Shown in pieces: positions 42,812 to 51,765 of a DNA stretch of 64,000 nt; the stretch's first letter is position 1, and the number at the start of each line of letters is the position of its first letter. The DNA comes from DASRSS01 sp035765515 (GTDB taxonomy: Bacteria; Actinomycetota; Actinomycetes; Mycobacteriales; Jatrophihabitantaceae), in contig DASTXN010000155.1 in assembly GCA_035765515.1 (NCBI GenBank), positions 5,786-69,785 on the forward strand, written 5' to 3'. Position numbers and translations under genes: made by a program. The notes under the pieces are model-generated. The model was given only the letters and a program-made list of their open reading frames with translations. It did no database searches and was not told the origin of the DNA.

Positions 42812-43948
42812 ATGAGTACCCGAGTCAGATTCGCCGCCGCGGGCGCCGCCGCGCTGGCCGCCGCCGGATTGTTCGCCGCCGCGCCCGCCACCGCGGCGAC
42901 AGCGCACGCCCGCCCCGCGGTTCATGCCGTGTTCGTCCAGACGGACAACCCGCACGCAAATGCCGTGGTCGCCTATCGCAGCGGCGCGAACGGTCGGCTG
43001 GTCAAGGCCGGCACGTACCGCACCGGCGGTCTCGGCGGAGTCCTGGACGGTTCCGTCGTCGACCACCTCGCCTCGCAGGGCAGCCTCGCCCTCGACACCG
43101 CGAACCAGCGGCTCTACGCGGTGAACGCCGGCAGCAACACGATCACCGTGTTCGCGGTCGACGGCACGCACCTGCGCCGGTTGCAGACACTGCACTCGGG
43201 CGGAAGCTTCCCGGTGAGCATCGCCGTGCACGGCTCGCTGGTGTACGTGCTGAACGCGCGCAACGGCGGCAGCGTGCAGGGCTTCCTGCGCGAGCACGGC
43301 CGGCTGCACCGCATCCCGGTCTGGCGTCGCACCCTCGGCCTCGACGCGCACGCCACCCCGGAGTTCGTGACGACGCCCGGGCAGGTTGCCTTCAGCCCGG
43401 ACGGCTCCCGGCTGGTGGTCACGACGAAGGCGAACGGCAACGCGATCGACGTGTTCCAGGTGGACGGTAGCCGCGGCCTGTCAGCCCGTCCGGTCGTGAC
43501 GACGGATGCCGGCAAGGTCCCGTTCGCGGTCACCTTCACGTCCGCGAACCAGTTGGTCGTAGCCGAGGCCGGCGACAACGCGGTGGCCGCCTACCGGCTG
43601 ACCCGCTCGGGCGCCGCCAAGCTGGTCGCGCGCTCGGCCACCGGGCAGGCCGCCACCTGCTGGATCGTCGGGGTCGGCCGCCACGTCTACCTGTCCAACG
43701 CCGCCAGCGCCACGCTGTCGTCGTACTTCATCCCGGCGACCGGCTCGCCCCGCAGTGAGGGCACCACTTCGACGGATGCCGGCACGGTGGACGCGGCCAT
43801 CCCGGCGGGACGTCGCTACCTGTACGCACAGGCGGGCGCCAAGGGCATCGTCGACGAGTACTACATCGGCCAGCACGGCGCACTGAAGCGCATCGGCCGG
43901 GTCAGCGTGCCCGGTGCCGCCGGTGGCGAGGGAATCGTCGCGGACTGA
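42812..43948 (+). CDS. Secreted beta-propeller protein (lactonase-like)
   Basis: A 378-aa exported protein with a clear signal peptide (about 30 residues, ending AATAHA). Propeller repeats follow (LALDTANQRLYAVNAGSNTITVF, PGQVAFSPDGSRLVVTTK, PFAVTFTSANQLVV), typical of 6-phosphogluconolactonase-like or YncE-like beta-propellers. The enzymatic activity is unproven. ATG 42812 has GAGG upstream (AAAGAGGACC). Divergent from an ECF sigma gene and followed by a strong terminator. Confidence 0.85.
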   Translation: MSTRVRFAAAGAAALAAAGLFAAAPATAATAHARPAVHAVFVQTDNPHANAVVAYRSGANGRLVKAGTYRTGGLGGVLDGSVVDHLASQGSLALDTANQRLYAVNAGSNTITVFAVDGTHLRRLQTLHSGGSFPVSIAVHGSLVYVLNARNGGSVQGFLREHGRLHRIPVWRRTLGLDAHATPEFVTTPGQVAFSPDGSRLVVTTKANGNAIDVFQVDGSRGLSARPVVTTDAGKVPFAVTFTSANQLVVAEAGDNAVAAYRLTRSGAAKLVARSATGQAATCWIVGVGRHVYLSNAASATLSSYFIPATGSPRSEGTTSTDAGTVDAAIPAGRRYLYAQAGAKGIVDEYYIGQHGALKRIGRVSVPGAAGGEGIVAD

Positions 43949-43961
43949 TCCGCGGCCCAAG

Positions 43962-44004
43962 GCGGGCCGGCGCGACGCAAGTGGACTGCATCGCGCCGGC
44001 CCGC
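43962..44004 (+). terminator. Terminator hairpin after the beta-propeller gene
   Basis: A perfect 14-bp stem (GCGGGCCGGCGCGA and its complement) with a 15-base loop, 13 bases past the stop codon. Confidence 0.75.
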
Positions 44005-44077
44005 GCACCGAACCAAACACGGCGCCGGCTGGCCGACAGGGGTGACGCAGTCGGTGGCCGCGTGAATAATCGGGGGT

Positions 44078-44458
44078 GTGAGGCCGCAGGGGCATGAGAA
44101 CGTGGCGACCGTTCTGGTCGAACCGTCGGTGCTGCGCGACTTCGAGCTCGACCTGATGGCCAACGACTTCCGGGTGTGGGCCGTGCATCAGGTGCCGACC
44201 TTCCCGGACGCCCCGCGGCTGGCGTTCCAGATCCGCCGTTCGCTGATCGACTACAGCAACGGGCGCTGGGCCGACGCGGCCGACTGGACGCTGGTGTGGA
44301 TCACGTTCGGCGAGAGCTGGCTGAACGGCGACGAGCCGATCCCGTGGCCCGCACACGCCGCACTGTGGGACAAGCTCGCCGAATACGGCGATCGCCTGCG
44401 CTACAACCTCGGTCTCGGCGGGGTGCCGCGGCTGAGCGTCCCGCACGAGGCGAGCTAG
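44078..44458 (+). CDS. Hypothetical protein
   Basis: A 126-aa protein I do not recognise. It starts GTG 44078 (VRPQGHENVATV). It has the aromatic-rich pattern WADAADWTLVWITFGESWLNGDEPIPWP and no signal peptide or membrane helix. It is followed six bases later by a GH114-like secreted protein on the same strand, so the two may be co-transcribed. The codon use fits a real gene. Confidence 0.65.
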   Translation: MRPQGHENVATVLVEPSVLRDFELDLMANDFRVWAVHQVPTFPDAPRLAFQIRRSLIDYSNGRWADAADWTLVWITFGESWLNGDEPIPWPAHAALWDKLAEYGDRLRYNLGLGGVPRLSVPHEAS

Positions 44459-44464
44459 CCGCAC

Positions 44465-45310
44465 GTGCGGGCACTGCGCAACACGCTGCTGCGCGGCGCG
44501 GCCGGTGCGCTGCTGCTGCTAATCGCCCAGGCCACGCACGCGGCCCCGTCCGCAGCGCCCGCGTCCACGGTGCGGTCCACTCCCCTTCCGCCGCCGGGCG
44601 CACGGTTCAGTTACCAGCTCGGCGGCGCCTACCGTCCGCCGGCCGGCGTGCGGATCGTCGACCGTGACCGGCACGACGCGCCGGCCCGCGGCCACTACAA
44701 CATCTGTTACCTGAACGCCTTCCAGGCGCAGCCGGACGAGCTGCGCTGGTGGCGTCGGCACCACCCCGGCCTGCTGCTGCGCCGCCACGGGCACCTGGTC
44801 GTGGATGCCGACTGGGGCGAGGCCCTGCTGGACGTCGGAACCGCTGCCCGCCGCCGTGCCGTGGCCCGCGTCGAGTTCGGCTGGATCGACGGCTGCGCCC
44901 GGCACGGCTTCCAGGCGATCGAGGCGGACAACCTCGACTCGTACACGCGCTCGCACCACCTGCTCAGCGCCGCCGACGCGCTGGCGTTCGCGCGGCTGCT
45001 GATAGGCCGCGCGCACCGTGACGGGCTGGCGATCGCGCAGAAGAACGCGGCGGAGCTGTCCTCCGCGGCACACCGCAGCGGCTTCGACTTCGCCGTCGCA
45101 GAGGAGTGCCAGGTATATCGCGAGTGCGGCTCGTACACGCGGGTGTACGGGCGCGAGGTCATCGAGATCGAGTACACCGACGAGCCGGCCGCCGCGTTCG
45201 CCCAGGCCTGTCGCCGACGCGGCCGGTCGATCTCGATCACCCGCCGGGATCGCGACCTGCTGCCGGCGGGGTCGACGGGGCATGTCGAGCAGTGGTGCCC
45301 CGCGGGCTAG
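44465..45310 (+). CDS. Secreted GH114 (endo-alpha-1,4-polygalactosaminidase)-like protein
   Basis: A 281-aa exported protein: a signal peptide of about 26 residues, then the glycoside hydrolase 114 pattern with YNICYLNAFQ, FGWIDGCARHGFQAIEADNLDSY and FAVAEECQVY. The conserved acidic residues (EADN, EEC) are present. GH114 enzymes cleave galactosaminogalactan-type polymers. A GTG start at 44465 follows the hypothetical gene after six bases. Function is predicted from family motifs only. Confidence 0.78.
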   Translation: MRALRNTLLRGAAGALLLLIAQATHAAPSAAPASTVRSTPLPPPGARFSYQLGGAYRPPAGVRIVDRDRHDAPARGHYNICYLNAFQAQPDELRWWRRHHPGLLLRRHGHLVVDADWGEALLDVGTAARRRAVARVEFGWIDGCARHGFQAIEADNLDSYTRSHHLLSAADALAFARLLIGRAHRDGLAIAQKNAAELSSAAHRSGFDFAVAEECQVYRECGSYTRVYGREVIEIEYTDEPAAAFAQACRRRGRSISITRRDRDLLPAGSTGHVEQWCPAG

Positions 45311-45320
45311 CGGCGTGCCC

Positions 45321-46445
45321 TCAGCGGTCCAGCGCGTCGCGCAGTCGGGCGAGCGCTTCGTCGTCGCAATCGACGTTCGGGCTGATGCGCAACAGGGGTC
45401 CGCGCATCTCCAGGGGCGCACGCCCTACCTGCGACGCCGTGGTCAGGATCGCGTGCCGCTCCAGCAGCCGGGCGCGCGTCGCGGCGACGTCCACGCCCGC
45501 CGCCGGCATGAGCGCGGTGATCGCGCCGCCGGCCCTGTCGGCGTCCACCACCGTCCACTCGCGCAGGCCGGCCAGCGCCGCGCGGGTGGACCGACCCACC
45601 TCGGCCAGCCGCTCCGTCACGGCACGCGGACCGAGCGCCAGGTATTCGCGCACCGCGGTGCAGAGCCCGACCCGGCCGGCGAGGTTCGCCTCGTGCGAGT
45701 CCAGCCAGTGCATGACGGGACGGTCGGCGGCAACCAGGACCGGCCGCTCGATCCGCAGCCGGCCCCACCACGGTTCGGCGACACCGAGCAACCCGACGCC
45801 GCGCGGCCCGGCCAGCCACTTGCGGCCGGTCGCGTAGACGGCGTCAGCCCCCGCCGCGGTGTCGACGTGCCCGAGTGCCTGTGCGGCGTCCACCCACAGC
45901 GGCACGCCGGCAGCGCGGCACAGCGCGAGGGCGGCTGCGATCGGCTGGATCAGCGCGCGGTGCGACGCGACCTGGGTCAGGTGCACGAGCGCGGGCGGGG
46001 ACGTCTGCAGGGTGCGAGCGAGCGCGTCCAGATCGATCCGGCCATCGGACCGGGTCGCGAGCTCGACCGGCTCCAGGCCGTGCCAGCGCATCACCTGCAG
46101 GTTGGGCCCCCACTCGCTGGCGGCGACGCCGACGCGGGCTCCCTCGGGCAGCGGCCAGGCACGCAGCAGCACCTCCAGACCGATGGTCGCGCTCTCCGTG
46201 AACGCCAGGCCGTCGGCGGGCAGCCCCACCAGCCCGGCCAGGTCGGCGCGCCCCTCGGCGATCACCCCGGCGGCCTCGCCCTCGGCGATGTACGCCCCGG
46301 ACTGCGCCTCCCGGTCCAGGTGGTCGGCCACCGCACGGCGCACCGCGACCGACATCCGCCCGGCCGCGGCGGTGTCCAGGTGCAGCACGTTCGGGTTCGG
46401 CCGACGGTCCGCCCACTGCCGCCAGACGGAGGCCAGCTCGCTCAC
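45321..46445 (-). CDS. egtE: PLP-dependent ergothioneine lyase EgtE
   Basis: The last step of ergothioneine synthesis: C-S cleavage of hercynylcysteine sulfoxide. 374 aa, class V aminotransferase fold. The PLP lysine is in YATGRKWLAGPRG; upstream is LWVDAAQALGH. The GTG at 46445 overlaps the egtD stop (GTGA). It is the last gene of the egtABCDE operon and converges on the GH114-like gene. Confidence 0.92.
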   Translation of the reverse strand: MSELASVWRQWADRRPNPNVLHLDTAAAGRMSVAVRRAVADHLDREAQSGAYIAEGEAAGVIAEGRADLAGLVGLPADGLAFTESATIGLEVLLRAWPLPEGARVGVAASEWGPNLQVMRWHGLEPVELATRSDGRIDLDALARTLQTSPPALVHLTQVASHRALIQPIAAALALCRAAGVPLWVDAAQALGHVDTAAGADAVYATGRKWLAGPRGVGLLGVAEPWWGRLRIERPVLVAADRPVMHWLDSHEANLAGRVGLCTAVREYLALGPRAVTERLAEVGRSTRAALAGLREWTVVDADRAGGAITALMPAAGVDVAATRARLLERHAILTTASQVGRAPLEMRGPLLRISPNVDCDDEALARLRDALDR

Positions 46446-47413
46446 GACGCCAGCCGGGCCAGCGTCAGCCCGAAGTCGCCGGCCGGGTCCGTCCAGAACT
46501 CGTCCGTCTCCAGTCCCGCGGCGCGCAGCTCGGCCGCGACGCCGCCGGGACGGAACTTCGCGGAGATCTCCGTGTGCAGCGTCTCGCCGGCCGCGAACTC
46601 GACGGTGAGGTCGAGATCCGCAACGGTGACGGTCAGCGCGCGGGTCGCGCGCAACCGCATCTCGATCCACTCCTCGCGCTCGTTCCACAGCGCCACGTGC
46701 TCGAATGCGTCGAGGTCGAAGTCCGCGTGCAACTCGCGGTTCACCACCGCCAGCACGTTCCGGTTGAACTGCGCGGTCACGCCCGCACTGTCGTCGTACG
46801 CGCGCAGCAACCGCGCGACGTCCTTCACCAGGTCGGTACCGAGCAAGAAGGTGTCCGCCGGCCCCATCGTCGCGGCTACAGCGGACAGGAACCTGGCGCG
46901 GGCGCGCGGCGCGAGGTTGCCGATAGTGGAGCCGAGGAACGCGATCAGGCGCGCCTCGCCACCCGGCAGTTCGCCGACGTGCTGCTCGAAGTCGCCCACC
47001 ACCGGCTCTACCCGCAGGCCGGGGTACTCGCTGCCGATCGCCGCCGCAGCATGTTCGAGCACGGCGGGGTCGACGTCGAACGGGACGAAGCGTTCCAGGT
47101 TGCCGGCCGAGGTGAGCGCACGCAGCAGCAGCCGTGTCTTCTCGGACGTGCCGCTGCCGAGTTCGACGAGCGTGCGGGCAGCCGAGCGCTTCGCGATGTC
47201 GTCGGCGTGGGCTGTGAGGATCGCGGTCTCGGCACGCGTCGGGTAGTACTCCGGCAGCCGGGTGATCTCGTCGAACAGTTCGCTGCCGCGCGCGTCGTAG
47301 AAGTACTTCGGCGGCAGCGATTTAGCCGTCGCCGTGAGCCCCGCGAACACGTCGGCGCGCAGCGCAGCGCGGTAGGAATCCGGCGCCAGGTTCAGGCGCA
47401 GGTCGGGAACCAC
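46442..47413 (-). CDS. egtD: Histidine N-alpha-methyltransferase EgtD
   Basis: Methylates histidine three times to hercynine using SAM. 323 aa, the usual length. It has KYFYDARGSELFDEITRLPEYYPTRAE and the SAM motif LVELGSGTSEKTR. A GTG at 47413 with GGAGG eight bases before it gives this start; it lies four bases after the egtC stop. Part of the coupled egt operon. Confidence 0.96.
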   Translation of the reverse strand: MVPDLRLNLAPDSYRAALRADVFAGLTATAKSLPPKYFYDARGSELFDEITRLPEYYPTRAETAILTAHADDIAKRSAARTLVELGSGTSEKTRLLLRALTSAGNLERFVPFDVDPAVLEHAAAAIGSEYPGLRVEPVVGDFEQHVGELPGGEARLIAFLGSTIGNLAPRARARFLSAVAATMGPADTFLLGTDLVKDVARLLRAYDDSAGVTAQFNRNVLAVVNRELHADFDLDAFEHVALWNEREEWIEMRLRATRALTVTVADLDLTVEFAAGETLHTEISAKFRPGGVAAELRAAGLETDEFWTDPAGDFGLTLARLAS

Positions 47414-47417
47414 TGTG

Positions 47418-48110
47418 TCAATCCTCCAGACTGCTGATGGTGATGCGGCCACCGGTCACCTCGACGAGCGAGCGGTCCGGCACGTCGGTCCAGCGCGGGT
47501 CGTCGTCGGTCGGTTCGCTGGCGACCAGCACGCCGTCGTCGGTCCGGAGCACGCTGAGCGTGTCGCCCCAGGCGGTCGCGAGCAGCCGCGCGCCGTCGGT
47601 GGCGAGCAGGTTCAGCCGCGCACCCGGGTCGCGTGCACCGACCTCGCGGACGATCTTGCCGAGGTGATCGGCACCGCTCTCGAACACGTACGCGGCGAGC
47701 ACGGCCGAGTCGCACACCGATTCGGCGCGCAGTTGGGGCCCGAGCACCGCGCAGTCGACGACCCCGTTGTGCGAGAGCAGCCAGCGCCCGTCCGTGAACG
47801 GCGCGGTGGACGTCTCGTCGATGGGCATGCCGACCGTGGCCGAGCGCACCGCCGCGAGCACGCACGCTGACGAGATCACGGGCGCGAGCGAGGCGAAGGA
47901 CGTGTCGCTCCACAGCGGACGGTCCGAGCGCCAGCGTGCCGGCTCGCCCCGCCCGTCCGCGTAGAAGCCCACGCCCCAACCGTCCGCGTTGATCGTGCCG
48001 TGTCGCTGCCGCCGCGGCCGGTACGACTGCACGAGCAGCGCGTGTTCGCCGTCCAGGACGAGCGAGGCGAGCGTGCGCGGCGCACCCAGCCAGGCGAGAT
48101 GCCGGCACAT
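47418..48110 (-). CDS. egtC: Gamma-glutamyl hercynylcysteine sulfoxide hydrolase EgtC
   Basis: Removes the gamma-glutamyl group in ergothioneine synthesis. 230 aa. Class II glutamine amidotransferase fold with catalytic Cys2 exposed after the start Met (MCRHLAWLG), which fixes the ATG at 48110. It continues NADGWGVGFY and LLSHNGVVD. The start overlaps the egtB stop by one base (TGATG). Confidence 0.95.
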   Translation of the reverse strand: MCRHLAWLGAPRTLASLVLDGEHALLVQSYRPRRQRHGTINADGWGVGFYADGRGEPARWRSDRPLWSDTSFASLAPVISSACVLAAVRSATVGMPIDETSTAPFTDGRWLLSHNGVVDCAVLGPQLRAESVCDSAVLAAYVFESGADHLGKIVREVGARDPGARLNLLATDGARLLATAWGDTLSVLRTDDGVLVASEPTDDDPRWTDVPDRSLVEVTGGRITISSLED

Positions 48111-49387
48111 CACGCGGCTCCTGTGCCCGGCGCGTCCCACGCGAGGCGGACGCCGGTGAAGATCTGCCGCCGGACCGGGTGGTCCCAGTTGCGGAACGAC
48201 GGCCGGATCGCCGACATCGCGGTGGCCCAGGACCCGCCGCGCAGCACCTTGTAGTCGCCGCCGAAGAACGGCTCGCTGTAGCGGCGGTAGATCATCGGGG
48301 TGAAACCGGGCCACGGCCGGAAGTCCGAGGACGTCCACTCCCACACGTCGCCGATCAGCTGTTCGGCGCCGTACGCGGACGCTCCCGCGGGGTAGGCGCC
48401 TGCGGCGGCCGGGCGCAGCGCGCCGCCGCCGAGGTTGGCCAGCGCCGGGCCGGGATCGGCCGAGCCCCAGGGCCAGCGGTTGCGACTATTCGTCGCGGGG
48501 TCCCACGCGCACGCCTTCTCCCACTCGATCTCGGTCGGCAACCTCGCGCCGGACCAGGCGGCGAACGCCTCTGCCTCGAAGTAGTCGACGTGCTGGACGG
48601 GCTCGTCCGGGGGAACGTCCTCCTCGACGCCGAACCGGATGCGGGTTCCCCCGGCCGTCCAGAACTTCGGCCGCTCGATGCCGTCCTCGAGCCGGTGCAG
48701 CCAGCCACGCGGCGACCACCAGCGCGGCTCGCGGTACCCGCCGTCGGCGATGAACTGTTGCCACTGCGCGTTCGTGACCGGAGTGCGCCCGAGCCAGAAC
48801 GGCGCGACGTGGACGGTGTGGGCCGGCCGCTCGTTGTCCAGCGAGAACGGCTCGCTCGTGCCGTCGACGCCGAGCACGAACTCGCCGCCCGGCACGAAGA
48901 CCCGGTCGCTGTCCAGCGCGCGGCCGCGGGGTAACGGCCGAGCGCTCAGGACCGGCGGGCCGGCGCGCAGTTGCAGCGTCGCCAGCATGGTCTCGTCGTG
49001 CTGCTCCTCGTGCTGCGCCACCATGCCGGCGGTGAACAGGTCGTCATCGGGCGTGCGTTCGATCAGGTCCAGCACCCGCCCGCGCACCTCGTGCACGAAC
49101 GCGCGCGCGTCGACCGGCGGCAACAGCGGCAGCGCCGGACGTTCGGCGCGCGGGTGCTCGAACGCGTCGTACAGGGCGTCGACGGACGCGGGCAGCATGC
49201 CGGGCCGGTCCGGGTTGCCCGCGCGCAGCAACCACAGCTCCTCCTGCTGGCCGATGTGCGCGAGGTCCCACACGAGCGGGCTCATCAGCACGTCGTGCTG
49301 TGCGGTCAGGGTGGCCTCATCGAGATCGGTGAGCACCTCGGTGCGCCGCCGCGCCCGGTCCAGATCACGGACCACGTCCTCACGCAT
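48110..49387 (-). CDS. egtB: Hercynine oxygenase EgtB
   Basis: Non-heme iron enzyme forming the C-S bond between gamma-glutamylcysteine and hercynine. 425 aa. An N-terminal DinB_2 domain has the iron ligands in HIGQ and QHEEQHDETML, and the C-terminal formylglycine-generating-enzyme domain includes GDVWEWTSS and VLRGGSWAT. The ATG at 49387 overlaps egtA by eight bases. It acts with the neighbouring EgtA, C, D and E. Confidence 0.95.
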   Translation of the reverse strand: MREDVVRDLDRARRRTEVLTDLDEATLTAQHDVLMSPLVWDLAHIGQQEELWLLRAGNPDRPGMLPASVDALYDAFEHPRAERPALPLLPPVDARAFVHEVRGRVLDLIERTPDDDLFTAGMVAQHEEQHDETMLATLQLRAGPPVLSARPLPRGRALDSDRVFVPGGEFVLGVDGTSEPFSLDNERPAHTVHVAPFWLGRTPVTNAQWQQFIADGGYREPRWWSPRGWLHRLEDGIERPKFWTAGGTRIRFGVEEDVPPDEPVQHVDYFEAEAFAAWSGARLPTEIEWEKACAWDPATNSRNRWPWGSADPGPALANLGGGALRPAAAGAYPAGASAYGAEQLIGDVWEWTSSDFRPWPGFTPMIYRRYSEPFFGGDYKVLRGGSWATAMSAIRPSFRNWDHPVRRQIFTGVRLAWDAPGTGAA

Positions 49388-50612
49388 GGGCCAGCTCCGC
49401 GAACGTGTCCAGCGGGCCGACCTCGGCGATGCGCTCGGCGACCAGATCGCCGGGGCTGCGGCCGACCGCGACGAGGTCGGCAAGGTCCTCGACGGCAGTG
49501 CGCAGCTGATCCGGGACATGGGCTGCCGCGATCTCGGTGCACCGGCGCGCGGCAGCCGCGAGCCGCTGATCGCGCAACCCGTCCCGCGCGGCTTCGGCCC
49601 ACAGCTGCCCGGCGGGCGCGACCGCGTCGCGGGCCGCGTCCGCCGCTGCCGGATTGTCCAGGAGCACGGTCGCGACCGCGGCGATCGCCGGCCACCAGCG
49701 GGGTGGGCACACGTCGAAGTAGCGCAGCTCCAGGTAGCCACGCAGCCGGACGGGCGGGAACAGCGTGCTCATATGGTCGGCGAGGTCGCGGGCCGTCGGC
49801 AGCCGGTCGTCCAGCCGGACGCGGCCGCTCGCCCAGTCCGCGAACGGCACGCGGGACAGCACCGGACGCGCGCCCTGATCGTCCGCGTAGAACATCACGG
49901 GGGCGGCAAGGGCGTAGCGCGCCCACTCCTCGACCGGGTCGGCGCTAGGCCGCGGGTTATCACGCAACCTGCTCCACGCGAGTTCGCGCGCGGACGCGTA
50001 CCCCGTGTCGCGCCCGGACAGCCAGCGCGAGCACGCCGAGATCGCGCACAGCGTCGGGCCGAGCTGCTGGGCGAGCGCCACCCGGTCGGCCCAGCCGTCC
50101 GCCGGCCCCGCCTCGAGGTTCACCTGCAGGGCAGCGGTCGCGCACATCATCGTCGCGCCCGCGTCGCCCGCGCCGACGGCCGTGAAATGCTCCGCCATCG
50201 CGACGTAGCGCGGCCGCGGGTTGACGCGGTGCCTCGGGCGGACGGGATCGGCCCCGAGCCAAGCCACCCCGGCGCCGTGCTCGGCGAGCGCGAGACGCAC
50301 GCGCTGGGCGTCCGACCGCAGCGTCTCGACCGCTGCCACGATCCCGTCAGCCGGCGGCCCAGACAGTTCCACCTGCCCGCCCGGCTCGAAGGTCACCGTG
50401 CTGCGCCCGGCCGCGGATCGGATCACCGGCGTGAGCTCGGCGATCGCGTCCCAGCCGGGCCGGGCGCCCGGTGCCGCGAAGTCGACGAGCTGGCCTTCCA
50501 ACTCCAGCCCGACGGGCCCGATGAAGCCGGGGCGCAACGCCGAGTCATGAATCAGCGCCTCGGCCGCACGGACGGTGATCGGTTCACAGGTGGCGGCGGT
50601 ACGGGTGGTCAT
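49380..50612 (-). CDS. egtA: Glutamate-cysteine ligase EgtA
   Basis: Makes gamma-glutamylcysteine for ergothioneine. 410 aa of the GCS2 family (GLELEGQLVD near the start, ELRYFDVCPP further on). ATG 50612 is preceded by GGAGGGGG. It is the first gene of the five-gene egt operon; the 139 bases upstream hold the promoter region, with no element I can define. Confidence 0.93.
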   Translation of the reverse strand: MTTRTAATCEPITVRAAEALIHDSALRPGFIGPVGLELEGQLVDFAAPGARPGWDAIAELTPVIRSAAGRSTVTFEPGGQVELSGPPADGIVAAVETLRSDAQRVRLALAEHGAGVAWLGADPVRPRHRVNPRPRYVAMAEHFTAVGAGDAGATMMCATAALQVNLEAGPADGWADRVALAQQLGPTLCAISACSRWLSGRDTGYASARELAWSRLRDNPRPSADPVEEWARYALAAPVMFYADDQGARPVLSRVPFADWASGRVRLDDRLPTARDLADHMSTLFPPVRLRGYLELRYFDVCPPRWWPAIAAVATVLLDNPAAADAARDAVAPAGQLWAEAARDGLRDQRLAAAARRCTEIAAAHVPDQLRTAVEDLADLVAVGRSPGDLVAERIAEVGPLDTFAELAHA

Positions 50613-50751
50613 GGTTAACCCCCTCCAGGTCCGGACCGGCAGAAGCTCTGCCGCGGGTCGGTGCGGGGGCGACCAAACACTCCAGCCGTCCTCGAACACC
50701 ATGGTGCGCAATCGGGACGGGTCGGCGCAACCGACTTGAATTGCTGAGGGT

Positions 50752-51312
50752 TCAGGACGAAGCGGCGAAGTCCAGGTCGGCCGTCTTGACCACCCCGGCG
50801 GTGCGCCCGGGGGCCTCGTGGTACTGCCAGTACAGGTTCGTGTGCGCGATCACCTGCTCCGGCGGCGGCGCACCCCACTGCGTCATGTCCTCGGTCGTGT
50901 GGGCGTCGCTGACCAGCAGCGCGTCGTAACCGCGCACGATGGCACCGTGCAGCGTCGAGCGGATGCACTCGTCGGTCTGCGCACCGGTCACGACGAGGCG
51001 GCCCGCGCCGAGCTCGGCCAGCACGCTCTCCAGCGACGTCTCCTCGAACGAGTCGGGGTACTTCTTGTGCACGCGCGACTCGGCGCCGTCGGGCTTGAGC
51101 TCCGCGACGATCTGCCAGCGCTCGCTGTCCAGCGGCAGGTTCTCGGCGGAGTGCTGGACCCACACCACGGGCACGCCCGCCTGCCGCGCCTTGTCCACGA
51201 CGGTCGCGATGTTGCCGACCACGGTGTCGCGTTCGTAGTCGTCGGCGACGACGCCGGTCTGGACGTCGATGACGAGCAAGGCGGTGTTCGGTCGGTCCTG
51301 CAGCGTGGTCAT
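50752..51312 (-). CDS. Isochorismatase-family cysteine hydrolase
   Basis: A 186-aa hydrolase. The family triad appears as Asp in VIDVQTGVV, Lys in VHKKYPDSF and the cysteine-like position near VVTGAQTDECIRSTLHGA. Members hydrolyse amides such as nicotinamide or ureides. It is a single gene between egtA and the nrd leader. Substrate is unknown. Confidence 0.88.
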   Translation of the reverse strand: MTTLQDRPNTALLVIDVQTGVVADDYERDTVVGNIATVVDKARQAGVPVVWVQHSAENLPLDSERWQIVAELKPDGAESRVHKKYPDSFEETSLESVLAELGAGRLVVTGAQTDECIRSTLHGAIVRGYDALLVSDAHTTEDMTQWGAPPPEQVIAHTNLYWQYHEAPGRTAGVVKTADLDFAASS

Positions 51313-51428
51313 GGACGTGCTCCTAGCTGACTTCGGCGGGGTATTCAGCGGGCGTTTCGATCACGGTAGAGCCGTCCGCCGACAACGGTCCGCGGGAAGT
51401 TCGGCACTGACCGGCGAGCGACACGCCG

Positions 51429-51476
51429 ACACGACATGTGCCTCCCACGCGCAGTCAGACCCCCTACATATGGTGT
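51429..51476 (+). promoter_or_regulatory. Possible pair of NrdR boxes
   Basis: CCCCTACATATGGTGT (51461-51476) matches 12 of 16 positions of the NrdR box ACACTATATATAGTGT. A weaker box begins 32 bases upstream (ACACGACATGTG, 51429). That spacing is usual for NrdR box pairs. They sit just before the cobalamin riboswitch. Confidence 0.45.
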
Positions 51477-51481
51477 GCGAC

Positions 51482-51707
51482 AGCTGGTTCGGCATCCCCG
51501 CCAGGGACGCCGAGGCAAGAGGGAACCCGGTGCGCCTCGCAACGCTCGCGCGGCCGAACGCGGCAAGTCCGGGACTGCCCCGCAGCGGTGAGTGGGAACG
51601 ACAGCCGTCAACGAGCACTGGACCCGATCAGTCCGGGAAGCGACGGCCAGTAGGTGGCCGGACGTCCGCGTCCGGCCAGTGCCCGCGAGTCCGAAGACCT
51701 GCCAGCT
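51482..51707 (+). promoter_or_regulatory. Cobalamin (AdoCbl) riboswitch upstream of nrdAB
   Basis: P1 stem AGCTGG (51482-51487) pairs with CCAGCT (51702-51707). Between them are the family elements AAGAGGGAACCCGGTG (from about 51518), GACTGCCCCGCAGCGGT (from about 51573) and the B12 box GAGTCCGAAGACCTGCC. It is followed by a GTCCCG/CGGGAC hairpin before the nrdA ribosome site. Binding of AdoCbl would lower nrdAB expression, sparing the iron enzyme when B12 is available. Confidence 0.9.
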
Positions 51708-51765
51708 CACCTGCGTCCCGTCCCGGGACAGGTGTCTGAATCGAGCTCGCGAGGAGAGAGCGACG

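Noticed and set aside
43949..44077. Small gene in the gap after the beta-propeller gene
   Set aside because: The space is filled by a 14-bp stem hairpin and no start with ribosome site is seen before 44078.
44465..45310. Assignment of the GH114-like gene to ergothioneine synthesis
   Set aside because: It is convergent to egtE, has a signal peptide and hydrolase motifs, and the egt set is already complete.
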